NCBI GenBank assembly: GCA_963759155.1 | Contig: CAVWXX010000015.1 | Span: 186,001-250,000 of the forward strand | Direction: 5' to 3' | DNA length: 64,000 bases | Origin: SZUA-36 sp963759155 | GTDB lineage: Bacteria; Pseudomonadota; Gammaproteobacteria; Xanthomonadales; SZUA-36 | Shown: positions 9,440 through 16,758 of the stretch, in pieces | Layout: every line of letters starts with the position of its first letter | Numbering within the stretch: position 1 is the first letter of the stretch | Made by a program: the position numbers and the translations under genes | The notes under the pieces: generated by a model | Told to the model about the DNA's origin: nothing | The model's database searches: none | Seen by the model: the letters and a program-made list of their open reading frames with translations, nothing else

Positions 9440-9564
9440 TGTGCGAATGCAGGGGTCAATGGTTTCTGATAGGTAACAGTCGGCTGATTCTGAACTTGAT
9501 AAACCACGATCTTTGCGAATGTTTGGACTAGTGATCTCAGAAAGATGCACGTCGTTTGATATTA

Positions 9565-9673
9565 AGCTGGGGTGTGTATTAACTTATCAGGACCGTGAGC
9601 GACATGGATGTCGCGCTCGAGCGTACAGGGATGTATTACAGCGAGTCCTGGGAAGTTAATACACATCCCAGCT
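9565..9673 (+). repeat. Long palindromic element, copy 2
   Basis: Arms at 9565-9593 and 9645-9673 are inverted repeats matching at 26 of 29 positions. The centre has the same internal palindrome as copy 1 (GCGACATGGATGTCGC, 9599-9614), followed by a related TACAGGGATGTATT block. Two copies in opposite orientation within 350 bp point to a dispersed intergenic element family rather than a single regulatory site. Confidence 0.7.
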
Positions 9674-9928
9674 CCCCCAACCTTGCAGATATTCAAAAGC
9701 AAGTCTTCTGAACTACTCAGTAGGCTGGTCTGAGCACGGCACCCTGTCCTGTGTAAGACAATACAAATCCCAGCACCCCCACCAGCAAACGTAAGCGCGA
9801 ATCATCTCCCCTTTAGTCGACTGACGCTGGTTAACGACTGGAATTAATGCGCACCTTAACCCCTTTTCGCTCCGCCCTGCGTATTAACCCAGTACGTAAT
9901 GAAGTTTTTAACAAACCAGGAGCAAAAA

Positions 9929-11761
9929 ATGAAATACCAGTCACTGATAATCACACTTTGCATCACCACCCTCACTGCCTGTGCAGTCGACAATAATGAT
10001 GAAGCACAGGTCACCGTTGATAATGAATCTCAACGTCGCGTGGAAGAAAAGGTCCGCGAGATCGCCGGTAAGAAATCCGAGGACGAGTACGTCATTATTT
10101 CGACACCCGGGCCAAAGGAACAAACACTAAGGGACGACCGCAGTAAACCTGATCAGCCCGCCTCTCAAAACAGCCCTGCGGTATTACATGAATATGATGC
10201 AGTGGCTGCGATAGAGAGCGTTCCCGGCGACCGGATGATGGTTGCGAAACTCAGCCAGGTCTCTACCGGTATGGTTCTGAATCAGGTTCGCCAGGCGAAT
10301 GAACCGCTGTACCGTGAAAACTACCAGCACATCGAAAGCCAAAGTGTTATACGGGTCGCCAGCGAACCTGTCTCGACATTTTCAATCGATGTGGATACCG
10401 GCGCCTACTCCAATATGCGCCGCTGGTTGAACCAGGGCCAGTTACCACCCGAGGATGCCGTCAGGGTCGAGGAGTTTATCAACTACTTCAATTATGACTA
10501 CCCCTACCCCAAAAGCCGCAAGGTTCCTTTCCAGGTCAGCACCGAAATCGCCCCGACACCCTGGAATCACGAAACCCGCCTGCTGCGTATTGGTATCCAG
10601 GGTTACACCGTTCCCAGGGAGCAGTTACCAGCCTCAAACCTGGTTTTCCTGATGGATGTATCCGGCTCAATGAATTCACCCGATAAACTGCCTTTGCTGA
10701 AACAGGCGCTGACCATGCTGGTCGGGCAACTCGATTCCCGTGACAGTATCAGTATGGTTGTCTATGCAGGCGCATCAGGTGTCGTGCTTAAGCCGACGCC
10801 CGGTAATCGCAAAGCCGATATATTAAATGCCCTGCAGCAATTACAGGCCGGTGGTTCAACCAATGGTGCGGCGGGTATCCAGCTTGCTTACCAACTGGCA
10901 CAACAGAATTTTATTAAAAATGGCGTCAACCGGGTCATCCTGGCCACCGATGGTGACTTCAATGTCGGTCTTGCCAGCACCGAAGAACTGATCGACCTGA
11001 TTCAGCGCAAACGCAAAGCCGGTATCGCATTGACGACACTGGGCTTTGGTACTGGCAATTACAATGACCATCTGCTGGAACAACTGGCCGATGAGGGCAA
11101 TGGTAACTATGCCTATATCGACCGTCTTTCTGAGGCTAAAAAGGTACTTGCCGAAGAAATGTCGGCGACACTGCTGACCATTGCCGAGGATGTGAAAATT
11201 CAGATCGAATTCAACCCGGCTCAGGTTTCCGAGTACCGGCTGATCGGCTACGAAAACCGTGTCCTCAACGAAGAAGATTTCAACAATGACAAGGTAGATG
11301 CCGGAGAAATTGGTGCCGGTCACCGTGTCACTGCACTCTATGAGATCAGCCTCACCGGCAGTAACGGTCAGCGTTTACCACCAAGACGCTACCAGTCAGA
11401 TACGACAACCCAGGAAAGCAGCCATACTGCATTCAGTAACGAACTCGCCCACCTGCGGGTACGTTATAAGCTGCCTGGCGAATCGGTATCAAAACTGATC
11501 CAGTCACCCGTCATGGACAGCGGAATCAATGCGCGCGGTGGTGACAGCTTTAACTTTGCAGCAGCTGTAGCCGCCTTTGGGCAGAAATTACGGGGTGGCA
11601 CTTTCCTCGAAGACTTCAGCTACGACGATATTGAAAATCTGGCGCGTCAATCCAGGGGTAATGACACGCACGGTTACCGCAGTGAGTTTATGCAGTTGGT
11701 GAGCCTGGCAGAAACACTTGACCAAACCGCTGATGTTGCACAGAACACCAACGGAGAATAG
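9929..11761 (+). CDS. YfbK-like VWA-domain lipoprotein
   Basis: The protein resembles the E. coli YfbK family: an N-terminal segment with VRVEEFINYFNYDYPYP, a von Willebrand factor A domain and a C-terminal DUF3520-type region. The MIDAS metal-binding motif DVSGSMNS is at about residues 242-249, and the ATDGDFN motif lies near 340. The signal peptide ends LTAC, so Cys18 is probably lipidated. I start at ATG 9929 because AGGAG (9918-9922) stands at ideal spacing; an upstream in-frame start at 9899 would bury the signal. It is followed by a sigma factor and its probable anti-sigma, a neighbourhood known for this family. The ligand is unknown. Confidence 0.9.
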   Translation: MKYQSLIITLCITTLTACAVDNNDEAQVTVDNESQRRVEEKVREIAGKKSEDEYVIISTPGPKEQTLRDDRSKPDQPASQNSPAVLHEYDAVAAIESVPGDRMMVAKLSQVSTGMVLNQVRQANEPLYRENYQHIESQSVIRVASEPVSTFSIDVDTGAYSNMRRWLNQGQLPPEDAVRVEEFINYFNYDYPYPKSRKVPFQVSTEIAPTPWNHETRLLRIGIQGYTVPREQLPASNLVFLMDVSGSMNSPDKLPLLKQALTMLVGQLDSRDSISMVVYAGASGVVLKPTPGNRKADILNALQQLQAGGSTNGAAGIQLAYQLAQQNFIKNGVNRVILATDGDFNVGLASTEELIDLIQRKRKAGIALTTLGFGTGNYNDHLLEQLADEGNGNYAYIDRLSEAKKVLAEEMSATLLTIAEDVKIQIEFNPAQVSEYRLIGYENRVLNEEDFNNDKVDAGEIGAGHRVTALYEISLTGSNGQRLPPRRYQSDTTTQESSHTAFSNELAHLRVRYKLPGESVSKLIQSPVMDSGINARGGDSFNFAAAVAAFGQKLRGGTFLEDFSYDDIENLARQSRGNDTHGYRSEFMQLVSLAETLDQTADVAQNTNGE

Positions 11762-11794
11762 CCCGAACCCGATGTACGCGTTTGACAACGGCAA

Positions 11795-11822
11795 CGTCAT
11801 CCCCGCGAAAACGGGGATGACG
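11795..11822. repeat. REP-like palindrome, CGTCATCCCCG stem
   Basis: A perfect 11-bp inverted repeat (11795-11805 and 11812-11822) with loop CGAAAA lies between the VWA and sigma factor genes. Its CCCCGCGAAAACGGGG core is close to the palindromes at 37151 and 51604, so it is more likely a dispersed repeat than a dedicated terminator. It could still act as a stem-loop that tunes downstream expression; there is no T-tract. Confidence 0.65.
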
Positions 11823-11937
11823 CTTCTAAATGGGATGGTGCAGATGTATGAACGTTCACACTCACACTATCAAGCTTAATGTTCTTTGCCTACTTGGCGC
11901 TTTCTTCCAGATCAGCTACGCTGCAGTGATGCGGGAG

Positions 11938-12459
11938 ATGAGTGACGAAAAACTGATGCAACGGTATGCAAAAGGCGATGCAAAAGCTTTCGATCAACTT
12001 TATGCCCGTCATCGTGCTCCCCTCTACCGCTACTTTATCCGCCAGGTGAACGACCCTGCCACCGCCAATGACCTCTACCAGGGAGCCTGGGAAAAAATTA
12101 TCAAGGCAAGGAAAAAATACCGTCCGGCCTCCCCTTTCAAGGTATGGATGTATCGCGTCGCTCATAACCACTTGATTGACCATTACCGCCGAACCCGCCC
12201 CGTTGACTCCGTTGAGCCCGACACTTTGTCAGACAAGCAATCTGACGTCACTGAAGCTGTTATTGAAGGTGAACAAAAGGAATTGCTGCGTGCCGGTATC
12301 CGCGCGCTCCCCATGGAGCAACGCAATACCTTGCTACTGCAGCTTGAAACCGGTCTTAAAATGGAGGAAATTGCAAAGGTAACCGGTGTCGGCAGGGAAA
12401 CGGTCAAGAGTCGCCTGCGTTATGCGGTTAACTATCTCAAACGGAGCCTGGTTGAATGA
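11938..12459 (+). CDS. RNA polymerase ECF-type sigma factor
   Basis: This is an extracytoplasmic-function sigma factor. Region 2 contains AFDQLYARHRAPLYRYF, DLYQGAWEKI and FKVWMYRVAHNHLIDHYRR. Region 4 contains LPMEQRNTLLLQLETGLKMEEIAKVTGV with a helix-turn-helix (GRETVKSRLRYA). Homology begins at MSDEKLMQRYAKGD, so ATG 11938 (173 residues) or 11929 is more likely than the longer frame from 11830, which adds a hydrophobic stretch unlike sigma factors. The ribosome site is ambiguous: GGGAG almost touches the ATG at 11938. It overlaps the next gene by ATGA, as sigma/anti-sigma pairs often do. Confidence 0.92.
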   Translation: MSDEKLMQRYAKGDAKAFDQLYARHRAPLYRYFIRQVNDPATANDLYQGAWEKIIKARKKYRPASPFKVWMYRVAHNHLIDHYRRTRPVDSVEPDTLSDKQSDVTEAVIEGEQKELLRAGIRALPMEQRNTLLLQLETGLKMEEIAKVTGVGRETVKSRLRYAVNYLKRSLVE

Positions 12460-13286
12460 ACACAATTCACAATAATGGCGAAAATGATAAATCACTGAAT
12501 GACGGCATCGAAAAGCTCGGCCGAGCCTACGACCAGTTGCCGAATGAAGAACCGCCTGAATTGCTCGACCAGGCAATTTTGAGCAGCGCACACCGTGCGG
12601 TTGAGAAAAAGCCGCACTGGATGAAGTTTGGCTGGCTTCATGGCTTGACCACCGCTGCGGTGGTCGTGCTCGCACTCTCTATCATCATCAATCAACGTGA
12701 ACAGGTGCCGGGCTTTGATGATGCGATCAGGGTAGAAGTACCAACGGGGCCGGTACGTGAAAAAGCCGGCAAAAAACGAACCGGGGTAGATCAGGTTAAA
12801 GACCTGTCCATGGAGTTGAAAGAAGAGGACCCGGGTCGTCAACTGATAGCACCAAACGCACCGGTAGCGACAGCAGCAGATAACGAGGCACTCGAAGTTT
12901 CCGCAGGTGATCAGCCCCCTGAGTATGAATCAAGGGTGCGTCGCTCCATGACGGCGCAGGATAGCGCACCGGCCAAAACAGATCGCGTTGATGCAGATAA
13001 AGTGATCAGCGATATGCCACTTGAAGAACCCATGATGGATGAGGCGGTTTTGCCAGGTGATGCTGCAGAATACCAAATCATGTCAAAACAACCCCAACCA
13101 GCCACCATTGGGGCAGTACAGCCGGAAGGCGCCGTATTACCGGTGCATACCGATGCCGAAATCGAGGAACAATTACTATCAATAATCAAGCTCAAACAAT
13201 CCGGTGATAAGGCCTGGATAAGCAAATTGGAAGAGTTCAGGCAAACCTATCCGGACTACCCCTTACCCGAAGCGTTATCGGACTGA
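12456..13286 (+). CDS. Single-pass membrane protein, probable anti-sigma factor
   Basis: I do not recognise this 276-residue protein by homology. It has a soluble N-terminus of about 60 residues, one transmembrane helix at about 66-83 (LTTAAVVVLALSIII), a long acidic and Pro/Glu-rich low-complexity stretch, and a short C-terminal helical block ending PLPEALSD. The start codon overlaps the sigma factor stop (ATGA) with GGAG at good spacing. Topology and position suggest it anchors and inhibits the sigma factor, with the linker and C-terminus in the periplasm, where they could meet the VWA lipoprotein. No zinc-anti-sigma HxxxCxxC motif is present, so the mechanism is open. Confidence 0.75.
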   Translation: MNTIHNNGENDKSLNDGIEKLGRAYDQLPNEEPPELLDQAILSSAHRAVEKKPHWMKFGWLHGLTTAAVVVLALSIIINQREQVPGFDDAIRVEVPTGPVREKAGKKRTGVDQVKDLSMELKEEDPGRQLIAPNAPVATAADNEALEVSAGDQPPEYESRVRRSMTAQDSAPAKTDRVDADKVISDMPLEEPMMDEAVLPGDAAEYQIMSKQPQPATIGAVQPEGAVLPVHTDAEIEEQLLSIIKLKQSGDKAWISKLEEFRQTYPDYPLPEALSD

Positions 13287-13296
13287 AGGCTTGCGC

Positions 13297-13878
13297 ATGC
13301 TGACACTGAACAAACCAGCCACATTTGAGGAAACCATCAAGAAAAGCCGGTTTATCGGCCATGCAGCCCGTGTCACTTCACAGGCAGAATCACTGGACTT
13401 CTACCAATCCGTGATTGACCCCCAGGCGACACACAATTGCTGGGCCTGGCGTATCAACTTCCAGGTTCGCTCCAGTGATGACGGTGAACCTTCAGGTACA
13501 GCCGGCCGGCCGATATTGAATATCATTGAGCGCCGGGGCCTGGAAGATGTCATGGTCGTGGTGACACGCTACTATGGCGGCATCAAGCTCGGTGCCGGGG
13601 GACTGGTTCGGGCCTATTCAGGAACTGCCGCGAAATGCCTGGACAGGGCCTCCGTCATTGAGCTGTTTCCCATGTCGGAATACACCATCAAAATTGGATT
13701 TGAATGGGCTTCAAGCCTGCACGGGGTGCTGGAACGGTTCTCAGCAGAAAAACTGGATGAATCTTATGGTAATGAAGGACTGACCCTCAAAGTTCGCTGT
13801 CGTGACACCGACTATGGAAAACTGGTGGTCAGCCTGCGTGATACCTGTCGCGGGCAGGTTTCAATCTTTAAGAATTAA
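13297..13878 (+). CDS. yigZ: YigZ/IMPACT family protein
   Basis: This is a UPF0029/IMPACT family protein of 193 residues. It has the family signatures KKSRFIGHA near the N-terminus, RSSDDGEPSGTAGRPIL, and VVVTRYYGGIKLGAGGLVRAY. Relatives bind ribosomes or nucleic acids and are linked to translation control; the bacterial role is not settled. ATG 13297 is preferred over TTG 13291, with GAAGG shortly upstream. It starts 10 bp after the putative anti-sigma gene and may be read through from it, though it is functionally unrelated. Its 3' end overlaps the convergent oxidoreductase gene by 11 bp. Confidence 0.92.
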   Translation: MLTLNKPATFEETIKKSRFIGHAARVTSQAESLDFYQSVIDPQATHNCWAWRINFQVRSSDDGEPSGTAGRPILNIIERRGLEDVMVVVTRYYGGIKLGAGGLVRAYSGTAAKCLDRASVIELFPMSEYTIKIGFEWASSLHGVLERFSAEKLDESYGNEGLTLKVRCRDTDYGKLVVSLRDTCRGQVSIFKN

Positions 13879-14923
13879 AATCGATCGAAACGCCCGGCAG
13901 GCTCACTGCGTAGTCGGCACCCATCAGCAGTGATGGTGTGTAGAACCCGCCTTCCACATCCTGTTTTAGCAGATGCTCAACAATACCCAGGCTCGCTGTT
14001 ACCGTCACATCATAGCCATTGGGTGTGGTCATGGTTGCTGACGCATGCCGGCCATCGGCCGTCGTGACTTCACACCATAACTGCATTTGCGAACTCTGGC
14101 GCTGTTCATACTCCGGGCCGGATATGGATTTATCGACACGCCTTTTCATCATATTCTGCACCCACTGCATTGAAAGCAAAGGCTTGAGCATACGCATTCG
14201 CTTCATTTGCAAAATAGATGAAGGTGGTGCCGCGATATAGCATTCGATATCGGGCACACCCGTGCTGATATAAGCGGTAAATACATCACCCCAGGGAATC
14301 GTGACAGTCAGGCGTTTACCGTGTTTGAAGCGAATTTCCCGCGTCTTCCAGGCCAATGGCACCCACTTTAGTTTTCCATCCTTGCGTACACAACCGCCAC
14401 CGGCCAGGCCTTCAATGCTGGTTTTTGCTGTTCCCGGACTCATGTGGCTGCCGGATTCAAAAGCAAGCGTGATCGTCGTTGCTGCGGGTAATGCTTTAAC
14501 CAGCGTAGCTGCAAGACAATCCGTAGGTACCACGTCAAAACCAACACCCGGCATCAGCACGATATCAGCATGCCTGGCCTCTTCTGATTGCTTGTGGGCA
14601 TTGGCGAAAACACTGATTTCACCAGTGATATCAAGATAATGACAACCCGCTTTTAAACAGGCATCTATCATCGCCTGCGAGGTTGCTGAAAAGGGACCGG
14701 CGCAGTGCAGCACAACCGAAACGCCTTTCAGGGCCTCATCAAGGGCCGCTGTATCATCCAGATCGAAAACCAGGCTGTCAAAGCCGGTTTCTTTTGCGAT
14801 AGCAGCGATGCTTCCCTTATTTCTCCCCGCCAGGACCGGACGCAAACCACGCCGTACAGCTTCTTTTGCTATCAATTGCCCGGTGTAGCCATTTGCTCCG
14901 TATAGCAACCATTTTTTTTTCAT
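13868..14923 (-). CDS. Saccharopine dehydrogenase-like NAD(P)-binding oxidoreductase
   Basis: This 351-residue protein starts with a Rossmann dinucleotide-binding fold (LLYGANGYTGQLIAKEA, residues 6-22). It continues with the saccharopine-dehydrogenase/trans-acting enoyl reductase pattern: VVLHCAGPFS, CHYLDITGE and MPGVGFDVVPTDCLA. In relatives the family covers saccharopine reductase and lipid-associated enoyl reductases; no lysine-pathway partner adjoins it here, so the substrate is unknown. A run of nine A follows the start codon (MKKKW). The gene is convergent with yigZ and overlaps it by 11 bp. It lies downstream of the winged-helix regulator on the same strand and could be cotranscribed with it. 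Confidence 0.85.
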   Translation of the reverse strand: MKKKWLLYGANGYTGQLIAKEAVRRGLRPVLAGRNKGSIAAIAKETGFDSLVFDLDDTAALDEALKGVSVVLHCAGPFSATSQAMIDACLKAGCHYLDITGEISVFANAHKQSEEARHADIVLMPGVGFDVVPTDCLAATLVKALPAATTITLAFESGSHMSPGTAKTSIEGLAGGGCVRKDGKLKWVPLAWKTREIRFKHGKRLTVTIPWGDVFTAYISTGVPDIECYIAAPPSSILQMKRMRMLKPLLSMQWVQNMMKRRVDKSISGPEYEQRQSSQMQLWCEVTTADGRHASATMTTPNGYDVTVTASLGIVEHLLKQDVEGGFYTPSLLMGADYAVSLPGVSIDFNS

Positions 14924-14959
14924 TGTTAAGTATGTCCCTATGCTGACGTTTACCGCGCT

Positions 14960-15418
14960 TTAGAACAACGATCCCTGTTGTTTTTCAATAGTCCCGGTGG
15001 GTTCTGTGTCTGCAGTTTCGGCTTTCCTGACCAGTGCAGCCTTGCCCGGCTTTGCTTCGGCCGGGGCCTGCTTACTTTCAGGCCGGGTACTGACAACCGG
15101 TTTGGGTTTTTCTGCCGGTGTGTCTGTGGAAACTTGCTGGTCCAAATCCTTATTGACAACCTTGAGCAGGTCACGAAGCTTACAGCTGGCTTCAAGTTCA
15201 TGACGTAAGGTTTGCTTTTTGTGAATGCGGTAACTGTTCCTGCGACCATGTTTTTTAATACTTATCATGCCGCCGTCCTGTAAATCGCGTACAATTTTTT
15301 GTACGGCGCGTTCAGTAATGCCAACATCAGCTGCCACGTCACGCAGGCGTGCTTCAGAATCTCGAGCCAGGCAAACCAGAACGTGACCATGATTACTAAA
15401 GAGAGTCCAACTGCTCAT
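14960..15418 (-). CDS. Winged-helix transcriptional regulator with disordered tail
   Basis: This 152-residue protein has an N-terminal winged helix (about residues 5-75). It includes a helix-turn-helix, RLRDVAADVGITERAVQKIVRDL, and a wing around MISIKKHGRRNSYRI, as in MarR/ArsR-like regulators. A basic and acidic helix follows, then a Pro/Ala/Lys-rich tail that is likely disordered and ends in GSLF. No metal or ligand site is evident. It is divergent from nhaA with about 100 bp between them, so control of nhaA is possible, but I see no clear operator. The function is unknown beyond probable DNA binding. Confidence 0.8.
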   Translation of the reverse strand: MSSWTLFSNHGHVLVCLARDSEARLRDVAADVGITERAVQKIVRDLQDGGMISIKKHGRRNSYRIHKKQTLRHELEASCKLRDLLKVVNKDLDQQVSTDTPAEKPKPVVSTRPESKQAPAEAKPGKAALVRKAETADTEPTGTIEKQQGSLF

Positions 15419-15515
15419 ACAATCATCACCAGGTAGCGGATGTTACGTGAATTATATTTCGTGTTTACTAATTCTGCAAACACCAAGTTCAGGATAAAGA
15501 TGGTAGTTAATACAG

Positions 15516-16706
15516 ATGATTAGAAAAACAATACAAAAAAATACTGGCGCGTGGCGTGAGTTCCTTCGCCTCGAGTCTGCCGGGGGACTGATCCTGGTTG
15601 GCGCTGCAATCCTGGCACTGGTACTCGCCAATTCACCCCTGGCCGATTTATACACCCAGTTCCTGGGCCTGAAGCTGACCGTGATGGTTGAAAGCTTTGG
15701 TGTTAGCAAGCCCTTGAATTTGTGGGTGAATGACGGCCTGATGGCGGTGTTCTTTCTATTGGTCGGCCTTGAGTTAAAACGTGAAGTGGTGGAAGGTCAG
15801 CTCTCCAGTGTGGAGCAAATCGCACTACCTGCACTGGCGGCCATTGGCGGGCTTGTGGTCCCGGCACTCATCTACTGGCTGATTAATCGTGATAATCCGG
15901 AGGGGCTCAGTGGCTGGGCAGTACCCACTGCGACTGACATCGCATTCGCCCTGGCAATACTGACCCTGCTGGGCAGCCGGGTGCCTGCCAGTCTGAAGAT
16001 ATTCCTGACGACCATTGCTATTTTTGACGATCTCGCCGCCATTGTTATCATTGCCGTGTTCTATTCCGCCGAGCTCAGCACAACATCATTGGGTCTGGCC
16101 GGCATCGGTGTTGCCGTGCTATTCGCGCTCAACCGCATGGGTGTGAAAAGCCTGGCGGCCTACCTGATCGTCGGCATATTTATCTGGTTATTCGTGCTCA
16201 AGTCAGGTGTGCACGCGACACTGGCCGGTATCGCTGTGGCGGCATTCATACCGCTCAAAGGTGGTGATGATCACTCACCGTCACGTCATCTTGAACACAT
16301 ATTGCATCCCTGGGTTGCCTATGCCGTACTACCCATTTTCGCTTTTGCAAACGCCGGCCTCCCACTCGCCGGCCTGAGCATGGATGCCGTGCTGGGTACC
16401 GTTTCACTCGGTATCGTGGCCGGTCTGTTTATTGGCAAACAAATCGGTGTTTTTGGCATGACGGCCCTGATGATAGGCCTGGGTCTAGCCAAAAAGCCGG
16501 AAGGATCCAGCTGGGCCATGCTGTATGGCGTGGCTTTACTTTGCGGCGTGGGCTTCACCATGAGTTTGTTCATCGGCAGTCTCGCCTTTGAACACGGCGG
16601 CTTTTCAAATAGCGCCGCGCTCAAAATAGGCGTTATTACAGGCTCGGTTGCTTCTGCATTCTGTGGTTGGCTGGTATTACACCTGAGCCTTCCAAAAACC
16701 AACTGA
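15516..16706 (+). CDS. nhaA: Na+/H+ antiporter NhaA
   Basis: NhaA exports Na+ or Li+ in exchange for protons across the inner membrane and supports pH and salt homeostasis. The 396 residues are close to E. coli NhaA (388). The signatures are present: GLELKREVVEGQL, the ion-site Asp141 in PTATDIAFALAIL, and the paired Asp171-Asp172 in IAIFDDLAAIVIIA, equivalent to the E. coli D163/D164 pair. About a dozen hydrophobic segments are visible. The start ATG at 15516 fits the family N-terminus (GAWREFLRLESAGG), though its ribosome site is weak. It is divergent from a winged-helix regulator. Confidence 0.97.
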   Translation: MIRKTIQKNTGAWREFLRLESAGGLILVGAAILALVLANSPLADLYTQFLGLKLTVMVESFGVSKPLNLWVNDGLMAVFFLLVGLELKREVVEGQLSSVEQIALPALAAIGGLVVPALIYWLINRDNPEGLSGWAVPTATDIAFALAILTLLGSRVPASLKIFLTTIAIFDDLAAIVIIAVFYSAELSTTSLGLAGIGVAVLFALNRMGVKSLAAYLIVGIFIWLFVLKSGVHATLAGIAVAAFIPLKGGDDHSPSRHLEHILHPWVAYAVLPIFAFANAGLPLAGLSMDAVLGTVSLGIVAGLFIGKQIGVFGMTALMIGLGLAKKPEGSSWAMLYGVALLCGVGFTMSLFIGSLAFEHGGFSNSAALKIGVITGSVASAFCGWLVLHLSLPKTN

Positions 16707-16722
16707 AACCGCCGTGGAATGC

Positions 16723-16758
16723 GGCTTTAAGCCTGCTTGCTTAAGCAGGCTTAAAGCC
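16723..16758. terminator. Perfect 16-bp hairpin between convergent nhaA and fadH
   Basis: GGCTTTAAGCCTGCTT (16723-16738) and its exact complement (16743-16758) enclose a GCTT loop. The stem begins 17 bp after the nhaA stop and covers the fadH stop codon (16751-16753). A stem of this quality between convergent genes suggests a shared bidirectional terminator, although neither side has a good T-tract. Confidence 0.65.

Larger units (their letters stand above)
9147..9928. other. Gene-free repeat mosaic between xseA and the VWA gene
   Basis: About 780 bp has no convincing gene: the open frames here lack ribosome sites and run across the repeats. It holds a pair of 59-bp imperfect tandem repeats, two long palindromic elements sharing one core, and at about 9749-9784 a degraded resemblance to the right arm of the second palindrome. 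The last part (about 9790-9928) must carry the promoter and leader of the VWA gene. No clear sigma-70 promoter was seen. Confidence 0.7.

Noticed and set aside
9190..9507. A 105-codon minus-strand frame in the repeat region
   Set aside because: It runs across the tandem repeats and palindrome, has no ribosome site and no recognisable domain; the frame exists because the repeats happen to lack stops.
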